Assembly: GCA_947482825.1 (NCBI GenBank)
Contig: CANKMT010000007.1
Coordinates: 18,072-82,071 of the forward strand
Source: Betaproteobacteria bacterium
Lineage (GTDB): Bacteria > Pseudomonadota > Gammaproteobacteria > Burkholderiales > SG8-39
Direction: 5' to 3'
Length of the DNA stretch: 64,000 bases
Position 1 is the stretch's first letter; every line of letters starts with the position of its first letter. Shown piece by piece: positions 1 through 10,242 of this stretch. The position numbers were made by a program, and so were the translations under genes. The notes under the pieces are model-generated. The model searched no databases and was not told the origin of the DNA. It saw only the letters and a program-made list of their open reading frames with translations.

Positions 1-1
1 C

Positions 2-1300
2 GTCGTGGTGGCCAATGACGCCACGGTCAAGGGCGGCACATATTTCCCGATGACGGTGAAGAAGCACCTGCGCGCGCAGGAAATCGCAACGCAGAACCGC
101 CTGCCCTGCATCTATCTCGTCGATTCGGGCGGCGCGAACCTGCCCAACCAGGACGACGTCTTTCCCGACCGCGAGCATTTCGGCCGCATCTTCTACAACC
201 AGGCCAACATGTCGGCTGCGGGCATTCCGCAGATCGCGGTGGTCATGGGCTCGTGTACCGCGGGCGGCGCCTATGTGCCGGCGATGTCGGACGAGTCGAT
301 CATCGTGAAGAACCAGGGCACGATCTTCCTCGGCGGCCCGCCGATCGTGAAGGCGGCCACCGGCGAAATCGTCTCAGCCGAAGACCTCGGCGGCGCCGAC
401 GTGCACGCGAGGATTTCAGGCGTGGTCGACCACCTTGCGCAAAACGATGCGCATGCTTTGTCGATCGCGCGCGACATCGTCGGCAACCTGAACCGCAAGA
501 AGACCGTGACGCTGGAGATTCGCGGGAGTGTCGAGCCGCTCTACGCGCCGGAGGAAATCTACGGCGTGATCCCCAGCGAGACGAGGAAACCCTACGACGT
601 GCGCGAAGTCGTCGCGCGCATCATCGACGGCTCCGATCTCGACGAATTCAAGCGCAATTACGGCACCACGCTGGTGACCGGGTTCGCGCGCATTCACGGG
701 TACCCCGTGGCGATCCTCGCCAACAACGGCGTGCTTTTTTCGGAAAGCTCTCTCAAGGCCACGCATTTCATCGAACTGGCCTGCCAGCGCAACATCCCGC
801 TCGTGTTCCTGCAGAACATCACCGGCTACATGGTGGGGAAAAAATACGAGGCCGGCGGCATCGCGCGCGACGGCGCCAAGATGGTGACGGCGGTGGCCAC
901 GGCGAAAGTGCCCAAGTTCACGGTCATCATCGGCGGGTCTTTCGGCGCCGGGAACTACGGCATGTGCGGACGCGCTTATTCGCCCCGGTTCCTGTGGATG
1001 TGGCCGAACGCGCGCATCTCGGTGCTCGGCGGGCCGCAGGCCGCGTCGGTGCTCGCCACCGTCAAGCGCGACGGGATCGAGGGCAAGGGCGGCACCTGGT
1101 CAGCCGAGGAGGAAGCCGCCTTCAAGCAGCCGATCCTCGACCAGTACGAACGCCAGGGCCACCCTTACTACGCAAGCGCGCGGCTCTGGGATGACGGTGT
1201 CATCGACCCGGCCGATACCCGCCGGGTGCTGGGCCTCGCGATCTCGGCTTCGCTCAATGCGCCAGTCGAGGATACGAAGTTTGGTGTTTTCAGGATGTAA
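2..1300 (+). CDS. mccB: Methylcrotonoyl-CoA carboxylase beta (carboxyltransferase) subunit, 5' partial
   Basis: The reading frame is open from base 2, so the gene starts before the window; 432 residues are visible, roughly 100 fewer than the usual ~535. The product transfers carboxyl from carboxybiotin to 3-methylcrotonyl-CoA in leucine catabolism, in the cytoplasm. The crotonase-type carboxyltransferase fold is shown by the glycine-rich oxyanion stretches [17 protein letters not shown] (near base 250) and [16 protein letters not shown] (near base 935), both typical of the beta subunits of MCC. The biotin-carrying alpha subunit follows after 46 bases, as expected for a two-subunit enzyme. A geranyl-CoA or propionyl-CoA carboxylase beta subunit is the alternative; the motifs and partner length favour MCC. 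Confidence 0.9.
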   Translation, partial: VVVANDATVKGGTYFPMTVKKHLRAQEIATQNRLPCIYLVDSGGANLPNQDDVFPDREHFGRIFYNQANMSAAGIPQIAVVMGSCTAGGAYVPAMSDESIIVKNQGTIFLGGPPIVKAATGEIVSAEDLGGADVHARISGVVDHLAQNDAHALSIARDIVGNLNRKKTVTLEIRGSVEPLYAPEEIYGVIPSETRKPYDVREVVARIIDGSDLDEFKRNYGTTLVTGFARIHGYPVAILANNGVLFSESSLKATHFIELACQRNIPLVFLQNITGYMVGKKYEAGGIARDGAKMVTAVATAKVPKFTVIIGGSFGAGNYGMCGRAYSPRFLWMWPNARISVLGGPQAASVLATVKRDGIEGKGGTWSAEEEAAFKQPILDQYERQGHPYYASARLWDDGVIDPADTRRVLGLAISASLNAPVEDTKFGVFRM

Positions 1301-1313
1301 CGGAAGAAGACCA

Positions 1314-1346
1314 ATGGCCAAGGTAAACAGAGCGAAGAAGAAATAA
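1314..1346 (+). CDS. Possible 10-codon coupling mini-ORF between mccB and mccA
   Basis: An ATG at 1314 is preceded by a strong Shine-Dalgarno-like GGAAGAAG (1302-1309) and opens a 10-residue frame, MAKVNRAKKK, that stops at 1344-1346, directly against the GTG of mccA at 1347. The arrangement would let ribosomes terminate exactly at the mccA start. It could be a translational coupling peptide, the relic of a deleted gene (a crotonase often sits here in leucine-degradation clusters), or chance. There is no homology evidence. Confidence 0.2.
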   Translation: MAKVNRAKKK

Positions 1347-3388
1347 GTGTTCTCTAAAATCCTGATCGCCAATCGTGGAGAAATCGCCTGCCGCATCGCG
1401 AAGACCGCGAAGCGGCTTGGTATCCGCGTCGTCGCCGTGTATTCGCAAGCCGACGCGAAAGCGCGCCACGTCGCGTTTGCGCATGAAGCCTGGTGCGTCG
1501 GGCCGGCCGCGGCCAAGGAGAGTTACCTGCGCGGCGACGCGATCATCGAAGCGGCCCTGAAATCCGGAGCGCAGGCGATCCACCCGGGCTACGGCTTTCT
1601 CTCCGAAAACGAGGACTTCGCCGCGGCCTGCAAAAAAGCCGGGCTGTCGTTCATCGGGCCGCCGGCCTCGGCGATTCGCGCGATGGGCTCGAAAAGCGCG
1701 GCCAAGACGCTCATGGAGAAAGCCGGCGTGCCGCTGGTGCCGGGATACCACGGCGACCGGCAGGAAACCGAGTTCTTGCTTGGCCAGTCCGACAAGATCG
1801 GCTACCCAGTACTCATCAAGGCCGCGGCCGGCGGCGGCGGCAAGGGCATGCGCGTGGTCGAGAAAAGCGAAGACTTTGCAGAAGCCCTTGCATCGTGCCG
1901 CCGTGAGGCGAAAGCCTCGTTCGGCGACGACCATGTGCTGGTCGAGAAATACCTGTCCCGGCCGCGGCATATCGAGATCCAGCTGTTTGCCGATACCCAG
2001 GGGCAGTGCGTCTACCTGTTCGAGCGTGACTGCTCGGTGCAACGCCGCCACCAGAAAGTGCTCGAGGAGGCTCCGGCCCCCGGCATGAGCCCGGAAAGAC
2101 GCCGCGCGATGGGCGAAGCTGCGGTGGCTGCCGCCAAAGCCGTCGGATATGTGGGTGCGGGCACCGTCGAGTTCATAGCAAACACTGATGAAGCTCGCGC
2201 CGGAGCGCTCGGTGGCAGCTTTTATTTCATGGAAATGAACACGCGGCTGCAGGTTGAGCACCCGGTGACCGAGATGATCACCGGCCTCGACCTGGTCGAG
2301 TGGCAACTGCGCGTCGCGGCCGGGGAGCCGCTGCCGCTCTCGCAGGAGCGCCTGGCCATTCGCGGCCATTCGATCGAGGCGCGCGTCTACGCGGAGAATC
2401 CGGCCAAGAATTTCCTTCCCTCCACCGGCACGCTGCGCCATCTGCGCTCGCCCGACGCAATCGAGTTCGAAGTCGGTCCGGGTGCGGCGCCTGCGGCAGT
2501 GCGCATCGACTCGGGCGTGCGCGAAGGCGACACCATCAGCCCGTACTACGATCCGATGATCGCCAAGCTCATCGTGTGGGGCGAAACACGCGGCGTGGCG
2601 CTTGCGCGCATGGCGACGGCGCTCGGTGAATTCGAAGTCGTCGGCGTGACCACCAACATCGAGTTCCTCGGCCGCATCGTGAAGGGCCGCGCCTTTTCGT
2701 CGGGCGACCTCGATACCGGGCTCATCGAGCGCAATCGCAAGGAGTTGTTTCCTGGGGCCGCGCCCCTGCGCGACGAAGTGCTCGCCACTGCCGCGTTTGC
2801 GGAAATGTCGCGATGTGAAGCCATGGCTCGCGAGCGGGCGCAGGCTTCGGGCGATCCGAATTCGCCCTGGCACCAGGTCGACAGCTGGCGCCTGAACGAC
2901 ACCTCGCACCATGCGCTGGTGTTCTCGGAGGGCAAACAGCACACGGCGGTCACGGTCTGGCAGGCCGCTTCGGGCTATCGCCTGCGCACGCCGTCAGGCG
3001 AATTCGCCTTGTCGGGCGAAGCGGGGCCGGACAATCGGGTCCACTTGCGGCTGGATGGACGCAGCATCGCGGCGCGCGCGGTGCGCATCGGGATGGAATG
3101 GAACATCTTCCTCGCCGGCGAGCAGCATCGCCTTGCGTTGCGCGACGAGCTGCACGAGCTCGAGTCGGAAGCCCATGGCGGCAGCCTCGCCGCGCCGATG
3201 CCCGGCAAGGTGATCGCGGTGCTCGTGAAGAAAGGCGCGAGGGTCGAAAAAGGCGCGCCGCTCGTGATCCTCGAAGCGATGAAGATGGAGCACACGATCA
3301 CGGCGCCGCGCGCGGGGAAGGTCACCGAGATCCGCTACGTCGCCGGAGAGCAAGTCGACGAAGGGGTCGACCTGCTCCTTCTGGAAGA

Positions 3389-3392
<4 letters not shown>
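1347..3392 (+). CDS. mccA: Methylcrotonoyl-CoA carboxylase alpha subunit (biotin carboxylase + biotin carrier)
   Basis: 681 residues, the usual length for an MCC alpha subunit. An N-terminal biotin carboxylase domain (about 1-110) begins [16 protein letters not shown]; an ATP-grasp domain follows (about 115-320) with the glycine loop GGGGKGMR at 162-169 and the ATP/bicarbonate motif [14 protein letters not shown] near 300; the biotin carboxylase C-terminal domain lies near 335-440. The last ~75 residues are a biotinyl domain with EAMKMEH, biotinyl lysine K646. The enzyme carboxylates its own biotin with ATP and bicarbonate and passes it to the beta subunit encoded just upstream. The start is GTG at 1347. 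The stop overlaps the stop of convergent asnS on a shared CTAG (3389-3392). Confidence 0.93.
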
Positions 3393-4789
<1,397 letters not shown>

Positions 4790-4798
4790 GGCCCGATT

Positions 4799-5194
4799 CT
4801 AGCGTTGCTTGAAATAGGCTGCCGGCGGCATGACCTTCACACCCCCAGTTCTTCTACCGTAAAAGCTGCCGAAATGCTTGCGGTCGCCGGTAAGGAGATG
4901 GGTTGCGCGCGACTCGATGGCAGCAAGGAGGATCGGAACATCCTTCGCGACAAGTTCCACGCTGCCAGGAAGCGTGGCGTCGTCCGGCGCATCGACCAGC
5001 GTCATGCCCTGGGTCAGAGTGCGCAGGCGGGCGCGCTGCGCATCGGTCTCGAGGTTGCGCTCCGCCTCGGCCAGGGCGTAGCGCGAAGTCAGAAGCGTCA
5101 CCCCGGGTAATCGCCACGGCCGTGCGAGGCCCGAATCGTCCATCCACGCGGCCGAAAACAGCACGTTCGCGTCGAGAAAGACGCGATCCGTCAC
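4799..5194 (-). CDS. PIN-domain ribonuclease toxin (VapC-like)
   Basis: 131 residues. The PIN fold is indicated by the N-terminal RVFLDANVLFSAAW with acidic D8, followed by E43, D85 and D104 in HLLTGDRKHF, which together can form the Mg2+-binding acidic quartet of PIN nucleases. The frame starts with GTG at 5194 and overlaps the stop of the upstream AbrB-type antitoxin by four bases (GTGA), a typical toxin-antitoxin arrangement implying coupled translation. It likely cleaves RNA when its antitoxin is degraded. The RNA target cannot be told from sequence. It could also be a solitary PIN regulator, but the overlapping partner argues against that. Confidence 0.8.
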   Translation of the reverse strand: MTDRVFLDANVLFSAAWMDDSGLARPWRLPGVTLLTSRYALAEAERNLETDAQRARLRTLTQGMTLVDAPDDATLPGSVELVAKDVPILLAAIESRATHLLTGDRKHFGSFYGRRTGGVKVMPPAAYFKQR

Positions 5195-5472
5195 GGCTGG
5201 CGGTGCGGTATGTCCGCGGGATCGAAACCCAGATTGCGCACCTCGCGAACTGCGCGCTTGTAGTCCGCCGCATCCGTCGCGTTATTCAGCAGGAACTCTG
5301 CCCGGCGGCGCGGCGAATATACCTCGACGGCCATTGCGACCGCCGGCCGGATGTGGATCCCGTCGTCATGCTCCTCGAAAACCACCATGCCGCCTTCCTT
5401 CAGGCCAAATCGCCGGCGCAGCTTGGCGGGGATGACGAGGGTGCCGTTGCGTCCCAGCTTGCTGGTTTCCAT
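5191..5472 (-). CDS. AbrB/MazE-type antitoxin
   Basis: 93 residues. The first ~45 residues (METSKLGRNGTLVIPAKLRR, then FGLKEGGMVVF) match the swapped-hairpin SpoVT-AbrB DNA-binding domain; the remaining half is charged and is expected to wrap the PIN toxin. It overlaps the toxin gene by four bases. An inverted repeat just upstream of its ATG (5479-5501) is a good candidate for the operator by which the complex would repress its own promoter. An AbrB antitoxin paired with a PIN toxin is a known VapBC variant. Confidence 0.8.
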   Translation of the reverse strand: METSKLGRNGTLVIPAKLRRRFGLKEGGMVVFEEHDDGIHIRPAVAMAVEVYSPRRRAEFLLNNATDAADYKRAVREVRNLGFDPADIPHRQP

Positions 5473-5478
5473 TTAACA

Positions 5479-5501
5479 GAATCTCGTAATTTCAGAGATT
5501 C
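5479..5501 (-). promoter_or_regulatory. Inverted repeat, probable antitoxin operator
   Basis: GAATCTC (5479-5485) and GAGATTC (5495-5501) are perfect 7-base arms separated by nine AT-rich bases. The repeat begins six bases upstream of the antitoxin start codon (5472), the place expected for an autoregulatory toxin-antitoxin operator. Function is inferred from position and symmetry. Confidence 0.5.
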
Positions 5502-5563
5502 GAACATTAACATACCTTGATCCGACGGACGTCGCCACGCCAGGAGGGCCAGGGCAATTTCCG

Positions 5564-5569
5564 TACAAT
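5564..5569 (+). promoter_or_regulatory. Candidate -10 element for a leaderless transcript
   Basis: TACAAT lies six bases upstream of the ATG at 5576, so transcription would be expected to start at or next to the start codon. There is no convincing -35 hexamer 17 bases further upstream. The same geometry is seen at 7510-7522 and 49653-49664. Confidence 0.4.
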
Positions 5570-5575
5570 GCGGCC

Positions 5576-5686
5576 ATGATTTCCCTCTCCACCCGAGAAC
5601 GCATTGTCGCGAAAGACCCGCGCGACGGCCTGCTGAACGAGCCGCGCGATTGCGGCGAAACCAGAAAAGGCTGCGTAAGTTGGTGA
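5576..5686 (+). CDS. Possible 36-residue protein upstream of the DUF1289 gene
   Basis: ATG at 5576 opens a 36-codon frame beginning MISLSTRERIVAKDPRDGLL and ending in GCVSW, whose TGA overlaps the GTG of the DUF1289 gene (GTGA at 5683-5686). A TACAAT box sits six bases upstream of the ATG. The overlap and the promoter position support translation, but I recognise no family. It may instead be a 5' leader region. Confidence 0.3.
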   Translation: MISLSTRERIVAKDPRDGLLNEPRDCGETRKGCVSW

Positions 5687-5859
5687 AGTCGCCCTGCATC
5701 GACGTCTGCCGCATGGATCCTGCCCGGGATGTGTGCGCAGGCTGCTGGCGCACGCTGGACGAAATCGCGTGCTGGAGCAGCATGACGGACGCTGAGCGCG
5801 CCGAGGTGCTGGCCGCAGTGGATGCGCGGCGCGATCTGGCCCCTATAGCTGAAAAGTAA
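5683..5859 (+). CDS. DUF1289 family protein
   Basis: 58 residues from GTG 5683 (a TTG at 5650 would add 11 residues with no better ribosome site). The four cysteines C5, C9, C18 and C21 in SPCIDVC and VCAGCWRTLDEI, followed by the W-S-x-M-T-D-A-E-R helix, are the hallmark of DUF1289, a small probably metal-binding protein family of unknown role found widely in proteobacteria. Its start overlaps the stop of a small upstream frame, suggesting coupled translation. Downstream lies the convergent enoyl-CoA hydratase gene. Confidence 0.8.
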   Translation: MKSPCIDVCRMDPARDVCAGCWRTLDEIACWSSMTDAERAEVLAAVDARRDLAPIAEK

Positions 5860-5926
5860 TACCGATTTGCCTGAGAGCCGCTTGTTTGTTGACTCTACGG
5901 AAATGGAAGTTCAAGAATCCGGTCTT

Positions 5927-6727
5927 TCACAGATCGGAGAAGTCGCCGTGCCGGCCCTTGCCTGACGCGAACCGCGCGGCGCCCACTGCCCCTTCGGCCG
6001 CAAAAGCCGGCACCCCGTTCGCCCACTCCCGCTCCATCGCCTCGCGCACGCCCAGGCCCTGCTGCAGGTAGACCGAGCGCCGATCCGCCCTCATGCACGC
6101 CTGCGGAAAGCGGGCGATCTCGTGCGCCATCGCCTCGGCCGCCTGGCGCGAAGTGCCGTCGGGCACCACCTGCTCGCAGCAGCCGATTCGCAGCGCCTCC
6201 TCCGAAGGCACCTTCCGGCCGGTCAGGATGATCTCCATCGCCCGGCCGGTGCCAACCAGCCGGGGCAGCCTCACCGTGCCGCCATCGATCAGCGGCACGC
6301 CCCAGCGGCGGCAATAGACGCCGAAGTAGGCCGAGGCTTCCATGATTCGCACATCGCACCACAGAGCGACCTCGAACCCTCCGGCGACCGCCGGCCCGGC
6401 GATTGCGGCGATCACCGGCTTGTCCAGTTCCATGCGAGTCGGCCCCATCGGGCCGCGCGGCGCGGGGCCTCCATTTTCCGGATACTCCAAAGACGACAGC
6501 GGGCGCGGGTTGTCCACGAGCGAGGCGCTGTACTTGAGGTCGAATCCGGCGCAGAACGCGCCGCCTTCGCCCCAGAGCACCGCGACGCAGGCTTCAGGAT
6601 CCGCGTTGAAGGCGTTGAACGCGTCCTCGAGCGCGTCTGCGCTGGCCGGATCCATTGCGTTGCGTGCCTCGGGCCGGCTGTGGATCACGGTCCAGACTTT
6701 GCCGTCCTTCTCGATGCGTACGGTCAT
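5927..6727 (-). CDS. Enoyl-CoA hydratase/isomerase family protein
   Basis: 266 residues, the normal crotonase length. The oxyanion-hole region reads AFCAGFDLK near 57-64 and AIAGPAVAGGFEVALWCD at 108-125; E119 is the equivalent of the first catalytic glutamate of enoyl-CoA hydratase, while the second glutamate position falls in GVPLIDGGTVRL, where D148 is present. It probably hydrates or isomerises a trans-2-enoyl-CoA in fatty or amino acid oxidation. A good ribosome site (AGGGGAAG) precedes ATG 6727. The substrate is unknown. It might replace the hydratase that is missing from the mcc cluster upstream, but that is inference. Confidence 0.88.
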   Translation of the reverse strand: MTVRIEKDGKVWTVIHSRPEARNAMDPASADALEDAFNAFNADPEACVAVLWGEGGAFCAGFDLKYSASLVDNPRPLSSLEYPENGGPAPRGPMGPTRMELDKPVIAAIAGPAVAGGFEVALWCDVRIMEASAYFGVYCRRWGVPLIDGGTVRLPRLVGTGRAMEIILTGRKVPSEEALRIGCCEQVVPDGTSRQAAEAMAHEIARFPQACMRADRRSVYLQQGLGVREAMEREWANGVPAFAAEGAVGAARFASGKGRHGDFSDL

Positions 6728-6800
6728 GATGCTTCCCCTGTCCCCGCCGCCTGCGGGCCGCTCACTGAATGGTACAGTGACTCAAGAGGAGGACACCCCG

Positions 6801-7430
6801 ATGCGCAAGGCCATTTGGTATTTCGACGTGGTTTCGCCGTATGCGTATCTGCATCTCCACCGATTCGCCGAATTGCCCGCGGATCTTGCGATCGAGTACA
6901 AGCCGGTGCTCTTCGCCGGGCTGCTCAATCACTGGGGTCAGAAAGGGCCGGCGGAAATCCCCTCCAAGCGGCGCTGGACCTATCGCTCCTGCCAGTACTG
7001 GGCCGAATCGCACGACGTCCCCTTCCGCTTCCCGGCCGGGCATCCTTTTAACCCGCTGCATTTCCTGCGGCTGATCCTCGCGTGCGACTCGCGGCCGGAA
7101 GCGGTGCGTCGCGTCTTCGAGCATGTGTGGACTACAGGCGCCGATCCGGCCGACGAGAAGGGCTTTGCGGCCCTCGCACGCGAAGTCGGAATAGAGGATC
7201 TGGCCTCGCTCGGCGCCCCGCAGGTCAAGGAGGCGCTGCGCAGGAACACAGAAGAGGCTGCCGCAGCCGGCGTCTTCGGCGTGCCGACGTTAGTGATGGA
7301 CGGCGAGATCTTCTGGGGCAACGATTCGATCGAGTTCTTCAAGGCATGGTTGGCTGACCCGGGAATCCTTGCCCGCACCGAGATGCGACGGATCGACGCG
7401 CTGCCGGTGTCTGCCGCGCGCAAGTCGTAG
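6801..7430 (+). CDS. 2-hydroxychromene-2-carboxylate isomerase/DsbA-like (kappa GST) protein
   Basis: 209 residues starting at ATG 6801, behind AGAGGAGG. The N-terminal IWYFDVVSPYAYL carries the S-P-Y signature (S12, the glutathione-contacting serine) of the DsbA-like isomerases/kappa-class glutathione transferases, and GVFGVPTLVM holds the conserved cis-proline loop. There is no CXXC, so it is not an oxidase. Relatives isomerise 2-hydroxychromene-2-carboxylate in naphthalene breakdown; no other naphthalene genes are here, so the true substrate is open. It is divergent from the enoyl-CoA hydratase gene, with about 70 bases between the start codons. Confidence 0.82.
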   Translation: MRKAIWYFDVVSPYAYLHLHRFAELPADLAIEYKPVLFAGLLNHWGQKGPAEIPSKRRWTYRSCQYWAESHDVPFRFPAGHPFNPLHFLRLILACDSRPEAVRRVFEHVWTTGADPADEKGFAALAREVGIEDLASLGAPQVKEALRRNTEEAAAAGVFGVPTLVMDGEIFWGNDSIEFFKAWLADPGILARTEMRRIDALPVSAARKS

Positions 7431-7486
7431 GAACAGGGGACCCCTGCGGGCTCCCCCGTACCCCCGCGCGCGGCACGAAACGCGAA

Positions 7487-7515
7487 TTGCCGCCGTAATC
7501 ACTGCCACTTAGACT
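7487..7515 (+). promoter_or_regulatory. Sigma70-like promoter, leaderless
   Basis: TTGCCG (7487-7492), a 17-base spacer and TAGACT (7510-7515) form a sigma70-type promoter. The -10 ends six bases before ATG 7522, so the mRNA would begin at or beside the start codon; no Shine-Dalgarno sequence is visible. Confidence 0.5.
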
Positions 7516-7521
7516 CGCCGC

Positions 7522-9180
7522 ATGAAGACACCATTCCTTTTGCGTTTTTCGCGCGCCCTTGGCCTGTTCCTCATCACCGCCGCGCTGCTCACGTCGTGCG
7601 CGACGACCGATCGCAGCGATGCGGGCAAGCCCCGCCTCGTCGTGTTCTTGGTCGTGGACGGCCTGCCCCAGTGGCAGGTCATCGACTATCGCGACCAGCT
7701 CGGGCCCGACGGCTTGGCCCGATTCCTCGATCGCGGCGCATGGTTCTCCGATGCACGCTATGGACATGCCTTCACGGCGACTGCCCCCGGCCACGCAACG
7801 ATGCTTACCGGCGCCTACCCGCGCCGCACGGGCATCGTCGGCAACGAGTGGCGTGATCCAAAGACCGCTCAACCGGTCTACAACACCGGGGACGAGGCCT
7901 ATACCTACATCGACAACCAGACGGCAAAGCTCGCAGGCACCAGCCCGCGAAACCTGCAGGTCGAGACGGTCGGCGACGTCCTGCGCCGGGCGGATGCGCG
8001 CGCCAAGGTGATCGGGATTTCGGGCAAGGATCGTGGCGCGATCCTGCCGGCCGGCAAGACCGGCACCGCGTACGTGTACATGGGGGACAGCGGCCGATTC
8101 GCGTCGAGCACCTACTACATGAAATCGCATCCGGCCTGGGTCACCGGGTTCAACGATGCAAAACCCGCCGACCGGTACTTCAAGGCAGCCTGGTCGCCCC
8201 TGCTGCCCGAACCCGCCTATGCGCGCTCGCAGCCAGACGACCGCCCCTGGTACAGCCGAGGCGGCAAGTTGCCGAAGACCTTCGGCGAGGGAATGGAAAA
8301 GCCTGGTCCGGCCTTCTACGGCTCCTTGTTGCCGAGCCACTTCGGCGACGCCTTGGCGCTCGATTTCGCCCGCGCGGCGATCGCGGGCGAAGCGCTCGGG
8401 CAGGACGAGGTTCCCGACATCCTCGCGATCAGCCTCTCCGGCCACGACTACATCAACCACGCGTACGGGGCCGAGTCCCGCCTGTCCCATGACCACGTCC
8501 TGCAACTCGACCGGCTGCTCGCGTCATTCTTCGCCGACCTCGACCGCACGATAGGCAAGGACAACTACATTGCAGTGCTCACCGCAGACCATGGGTTCAT
8601 GCCGGCGCCGGAGTACAGCCAGTCGCTCGGCCGCAATGCAGGCCGGCAGAACATCCCGCTTACGCTGGAGCGCCTCAACAAGGGACTGGAAGCGAAATTC
8701 GGCCGGGGCCCATGGGTGCGTACGTGGTCGGCCAACGGCATCCTCCTCGACAACGCGCACATCGCGTCGAGCAAAGTCGACCGTCGGTCGCTGGAACAGG
8801 AGGCCCGCGCAATCCTTCTTGCCGAGCCCGGAATCGTCGGCATGTACTCCCGCAGCGACGTCGAGGGCACCACTGCGCCGGTCTCCACGCAATTCCTGGA
8901 GCAAATGCAAAAGACGTATTTCGCCGAGCGCTCGCCCGACCTGATGATCGTGCCTCGGCCATACTGGATGTTCGAAGCGCGCCGCGCGGCCACGTCCACG
9001 CACGGCTCGCCGCACGCCTACGATTCCCAGGTGCCGATCCTGTTCTACGGACCGCGTTGGGTCGGTAGGGGGAAAGTGGATGTTCCAGTCTCCGTTGTGG
9101 ACATCGCTCCTACGCTGGCGCGTTTCCTCGGGGTTGCGACGCCGTCGGCTTCCGAGGGAAAAATTCTGCCCCTGCCCTGA
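7522..9180 (+). CDS. Alkaline phosphatase superfamily lipoprotein (PafA/nucleotide pyrophosphatase-like)
   Basis: 552 residues. A lipoprotein signal peptide ends in the lipobox LLTSC (C26), so the enzyme should be anchored to a membrane facing the periplasm. The metal-dependent phosphatase fold shows in VVFLVVDGLP (D46, metal), the nucleophile region TATAPGHATMLTG (T87 as nucleophile), SGHDYINHAYG and TADHGFMPAP (metal-binding Asp/His), and the late HGSPHAYDSQVPILFYG. This matches PafA-type phosphatases that hydrolyse phosphate monoesters to scavenge phosphate; a phosphodiesterase role is possible. The gene stands alone behind its own promoter. No Pho-box was identified. Confidence 0.85.
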   Translation: MKTPFLLRFSRALGLFLITAALLTSCATTDRSDAGKPRLVVFLVVDGLPQWQVIDYRDQLGPDGLARFLDRGAWFSDARYGHAFTATAPGHATMLTGAYPRRTGIVGNEWRDPKTAQPVYNTGDEAYTYIDNQTAKLAGTSPRNLQVETVGDVLRRADARAKVIGISGKDRGAILPAGKTGTAYVYMGDSGRFASSTYYMKSHPAWVTGFNDAKPADRYFKAAWSPLLPEPAYARSQPDDRPWYSRGGKLPKTFGEGMEKPGPAFYGSLLPSHFGDALALDFARAAIAGEALGQDEVPDILAISLSGHDYINHAYGAESRLSHDHVLQLDRLLASFFADLDRTIGKDNYIAVLTADHGFMPAPEYSQSLGRNAGRQNIPLTLERLNKGLEAKFGRGPWVRTWSANGILLDNAHIASSKVDRRSLEQEARAILLAEPGIVGMYSRSDVEGTTAPVSTQFLEQMQKTYFAERSPDLMIVPRPYWMFEARRAATSTHGSPHAYDSQVPILFYGPRWVGRGKVDVPVSVVDIAPTLARFLGVATPSASEGKILPLP

Positions 9181-9362
9181 ATCGACCCTCTCGGTCGGCC
9201 TCTCGCGCCACGCATTCGTCCGGCGCAAACTCTGCTTCGCGTCAGCCGAATATCAGTGCCCTTTCAGATCGGGGACTCCCGGCGTTCTTGCGGTCCAGAA
9301 ACCGGATGGCCTAGTCAGAAAAATTTGGCGGCCTTGCGCCACATCGAACCAGCCGCGACCCA

Positions 9363-9572
9363 TTAAAGTCCAGTTCTACATTCTGCCCACGCCGCTACCA
9401 TCGTAGCCGCAACCATGCGGCCTGTTCTTGAGACAGTCGGACTCTCCGAAGCCTTCATCGCTTCGATGTGCCTATCGAAGTAAGTGTCGATCTGCGTAGT
9501 CATTCCGTAAAGAGCCCTTATGCTCTTGGCAATGACGCTTAATCCAGTATCAGGAAATGCGGCCGCAATCAT
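9363..9572 (-). CDS. Small hypothetical protein downstream of VapBC
   Basis: 69 residues from ATG 9572, preceded by GAGGAA. The sequence (MIAAAFPDTGLSVIAKSIRA, then an alanine- and charge-rich stretch) resembles nothing I recognise. It lies on the same strand as and 46 bases beyond the vapC stop. Base composition is more AT-rich than in neighbours, suggesting accessory DNA. The surrounding 9181-9362 holds no convincing gene. Confidence 0.35.
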   Translation of the reverse strand: MIAAAFPDTGLSVIAKSIRALYGMTTQIDTYFDRHIEAMKASESPTVSRTGRMVAATMVAAWAECRTGL

Positions 9573-9617
9573 GGTTTCCTCGACAGGGTTACAAGGCACT
9601 CGACAAGATCGTGCGGA

Positions 9618-10031
9618 TCAATTCCGCTCTACCGGATAGAGCCTGATCCCGGGAATCGCCGCCGCGATGGTCGCGAAGTCCCGATCGTCGTGCAGGAGGA
9701 CGAGGCTGTGCTCCAATGCGATGGCTGCAATGAGGCAATCATTGCTGCTGCGGGGTGTCTTACCGGCCCTCCGACAAACTTGATACAACCGGGCCGCCTC
9801 GACATGTGAAGCCACTGGTTCGGCAGGCGCATAGCAGCACAAGCCCTCGAAATACTTCCGCCACTTCTCGAAGCGCTGGTCCGAGTCTGCTCCCTGGAGC
9901 ACTTCCTGCAGAATGATCGGCGCAATGCCGACGACCTCGTCACCCCCGAGCAGGTTCTTCAGAATCTCCACGTGGCGGACATCCGAGCCGCGCAGGAAAT
10001 CCACCCACACGGAGGTGTCCACCAGGTACAT
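9618..10031 (-). CDS. vapC: Type II toxin VapC (PIN ribonuclease)
   Basis: 137 residues. All PIN acidic positions are present: D5 in MYLVDTSVWVDFLRG, E43 in ILQEVLQG, D98 in SSNDCLIAAIAL and D116/D118 in HDDRDFATIA. This is the classical VapC pattern, an RNase usually aimed at initiator tRNA or rRNA. The antitoxin gene lies eight bases upstream on the same strand. It is a different PIN lineage from the 4.8 kb toxin, judged by its motif wording. Cytoplasmic; inhibited by VapB binding. Confidence 0.9.
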   Translation of the reverse strand: MYLVDTSVWVDFLRGSDVRHVEILKNLLGGDEVVGIAPIILQEVLQGADSDQRFEKWRKYFEGLCCYAPAEPVASHVEAARLYQVCRRAGKTPRSSNDCLIAAIALEHSLVLLHDDRDFATIAAAIPGIRLYPVERN

Positions 10032-10039
10032 CGGGACGC

Positions 10040-10231
10040 CTAGCGCGCGCTCTTGTATTCGTAGTTCCTGCGCAGACCGCCAGTACCGAAAAGCTCGAGC
10101 AGCTTCTTTTGCTGGCCGATCTGCACAAATCTGCGAAGAGCGGCTTCGACTGCCTCGCGCTTGGTCTTAACGTTTGCAAGCTTCATGGCCTGTCGCACAA
10201 GCTTGTCGTCGAGCACGATATTGGTTCTCAC
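10040..10231 (-). CDS. vapB: Type II antitoxin VapB
   Basis: 63 residues from GTG 10231, behind a strong GGAGGTG. The N-terminal MRTNIVLDDKLVRQAMKLAN followed by KTKREAVEAALRRFV is the ribbon-helix-helix DNA-binding domain of DUF2191-type VapB antitoxins; the C-terminal tail (LLELFGTGG and on) should bind the VapC active site. It forms an operon with vapC. A palindrome over its promoter region (10243-10271) is the likely autoregulatory site. Confidence 0.88.
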   Translation of the reverse strand: MRTNIVLDDKLVRQAMKLANVKTKREAVEAALRRFVQIGQQKKLLELFGTGGLRRNYEYKSAR

Positions 10232-10242
10232 AATACACCTCC

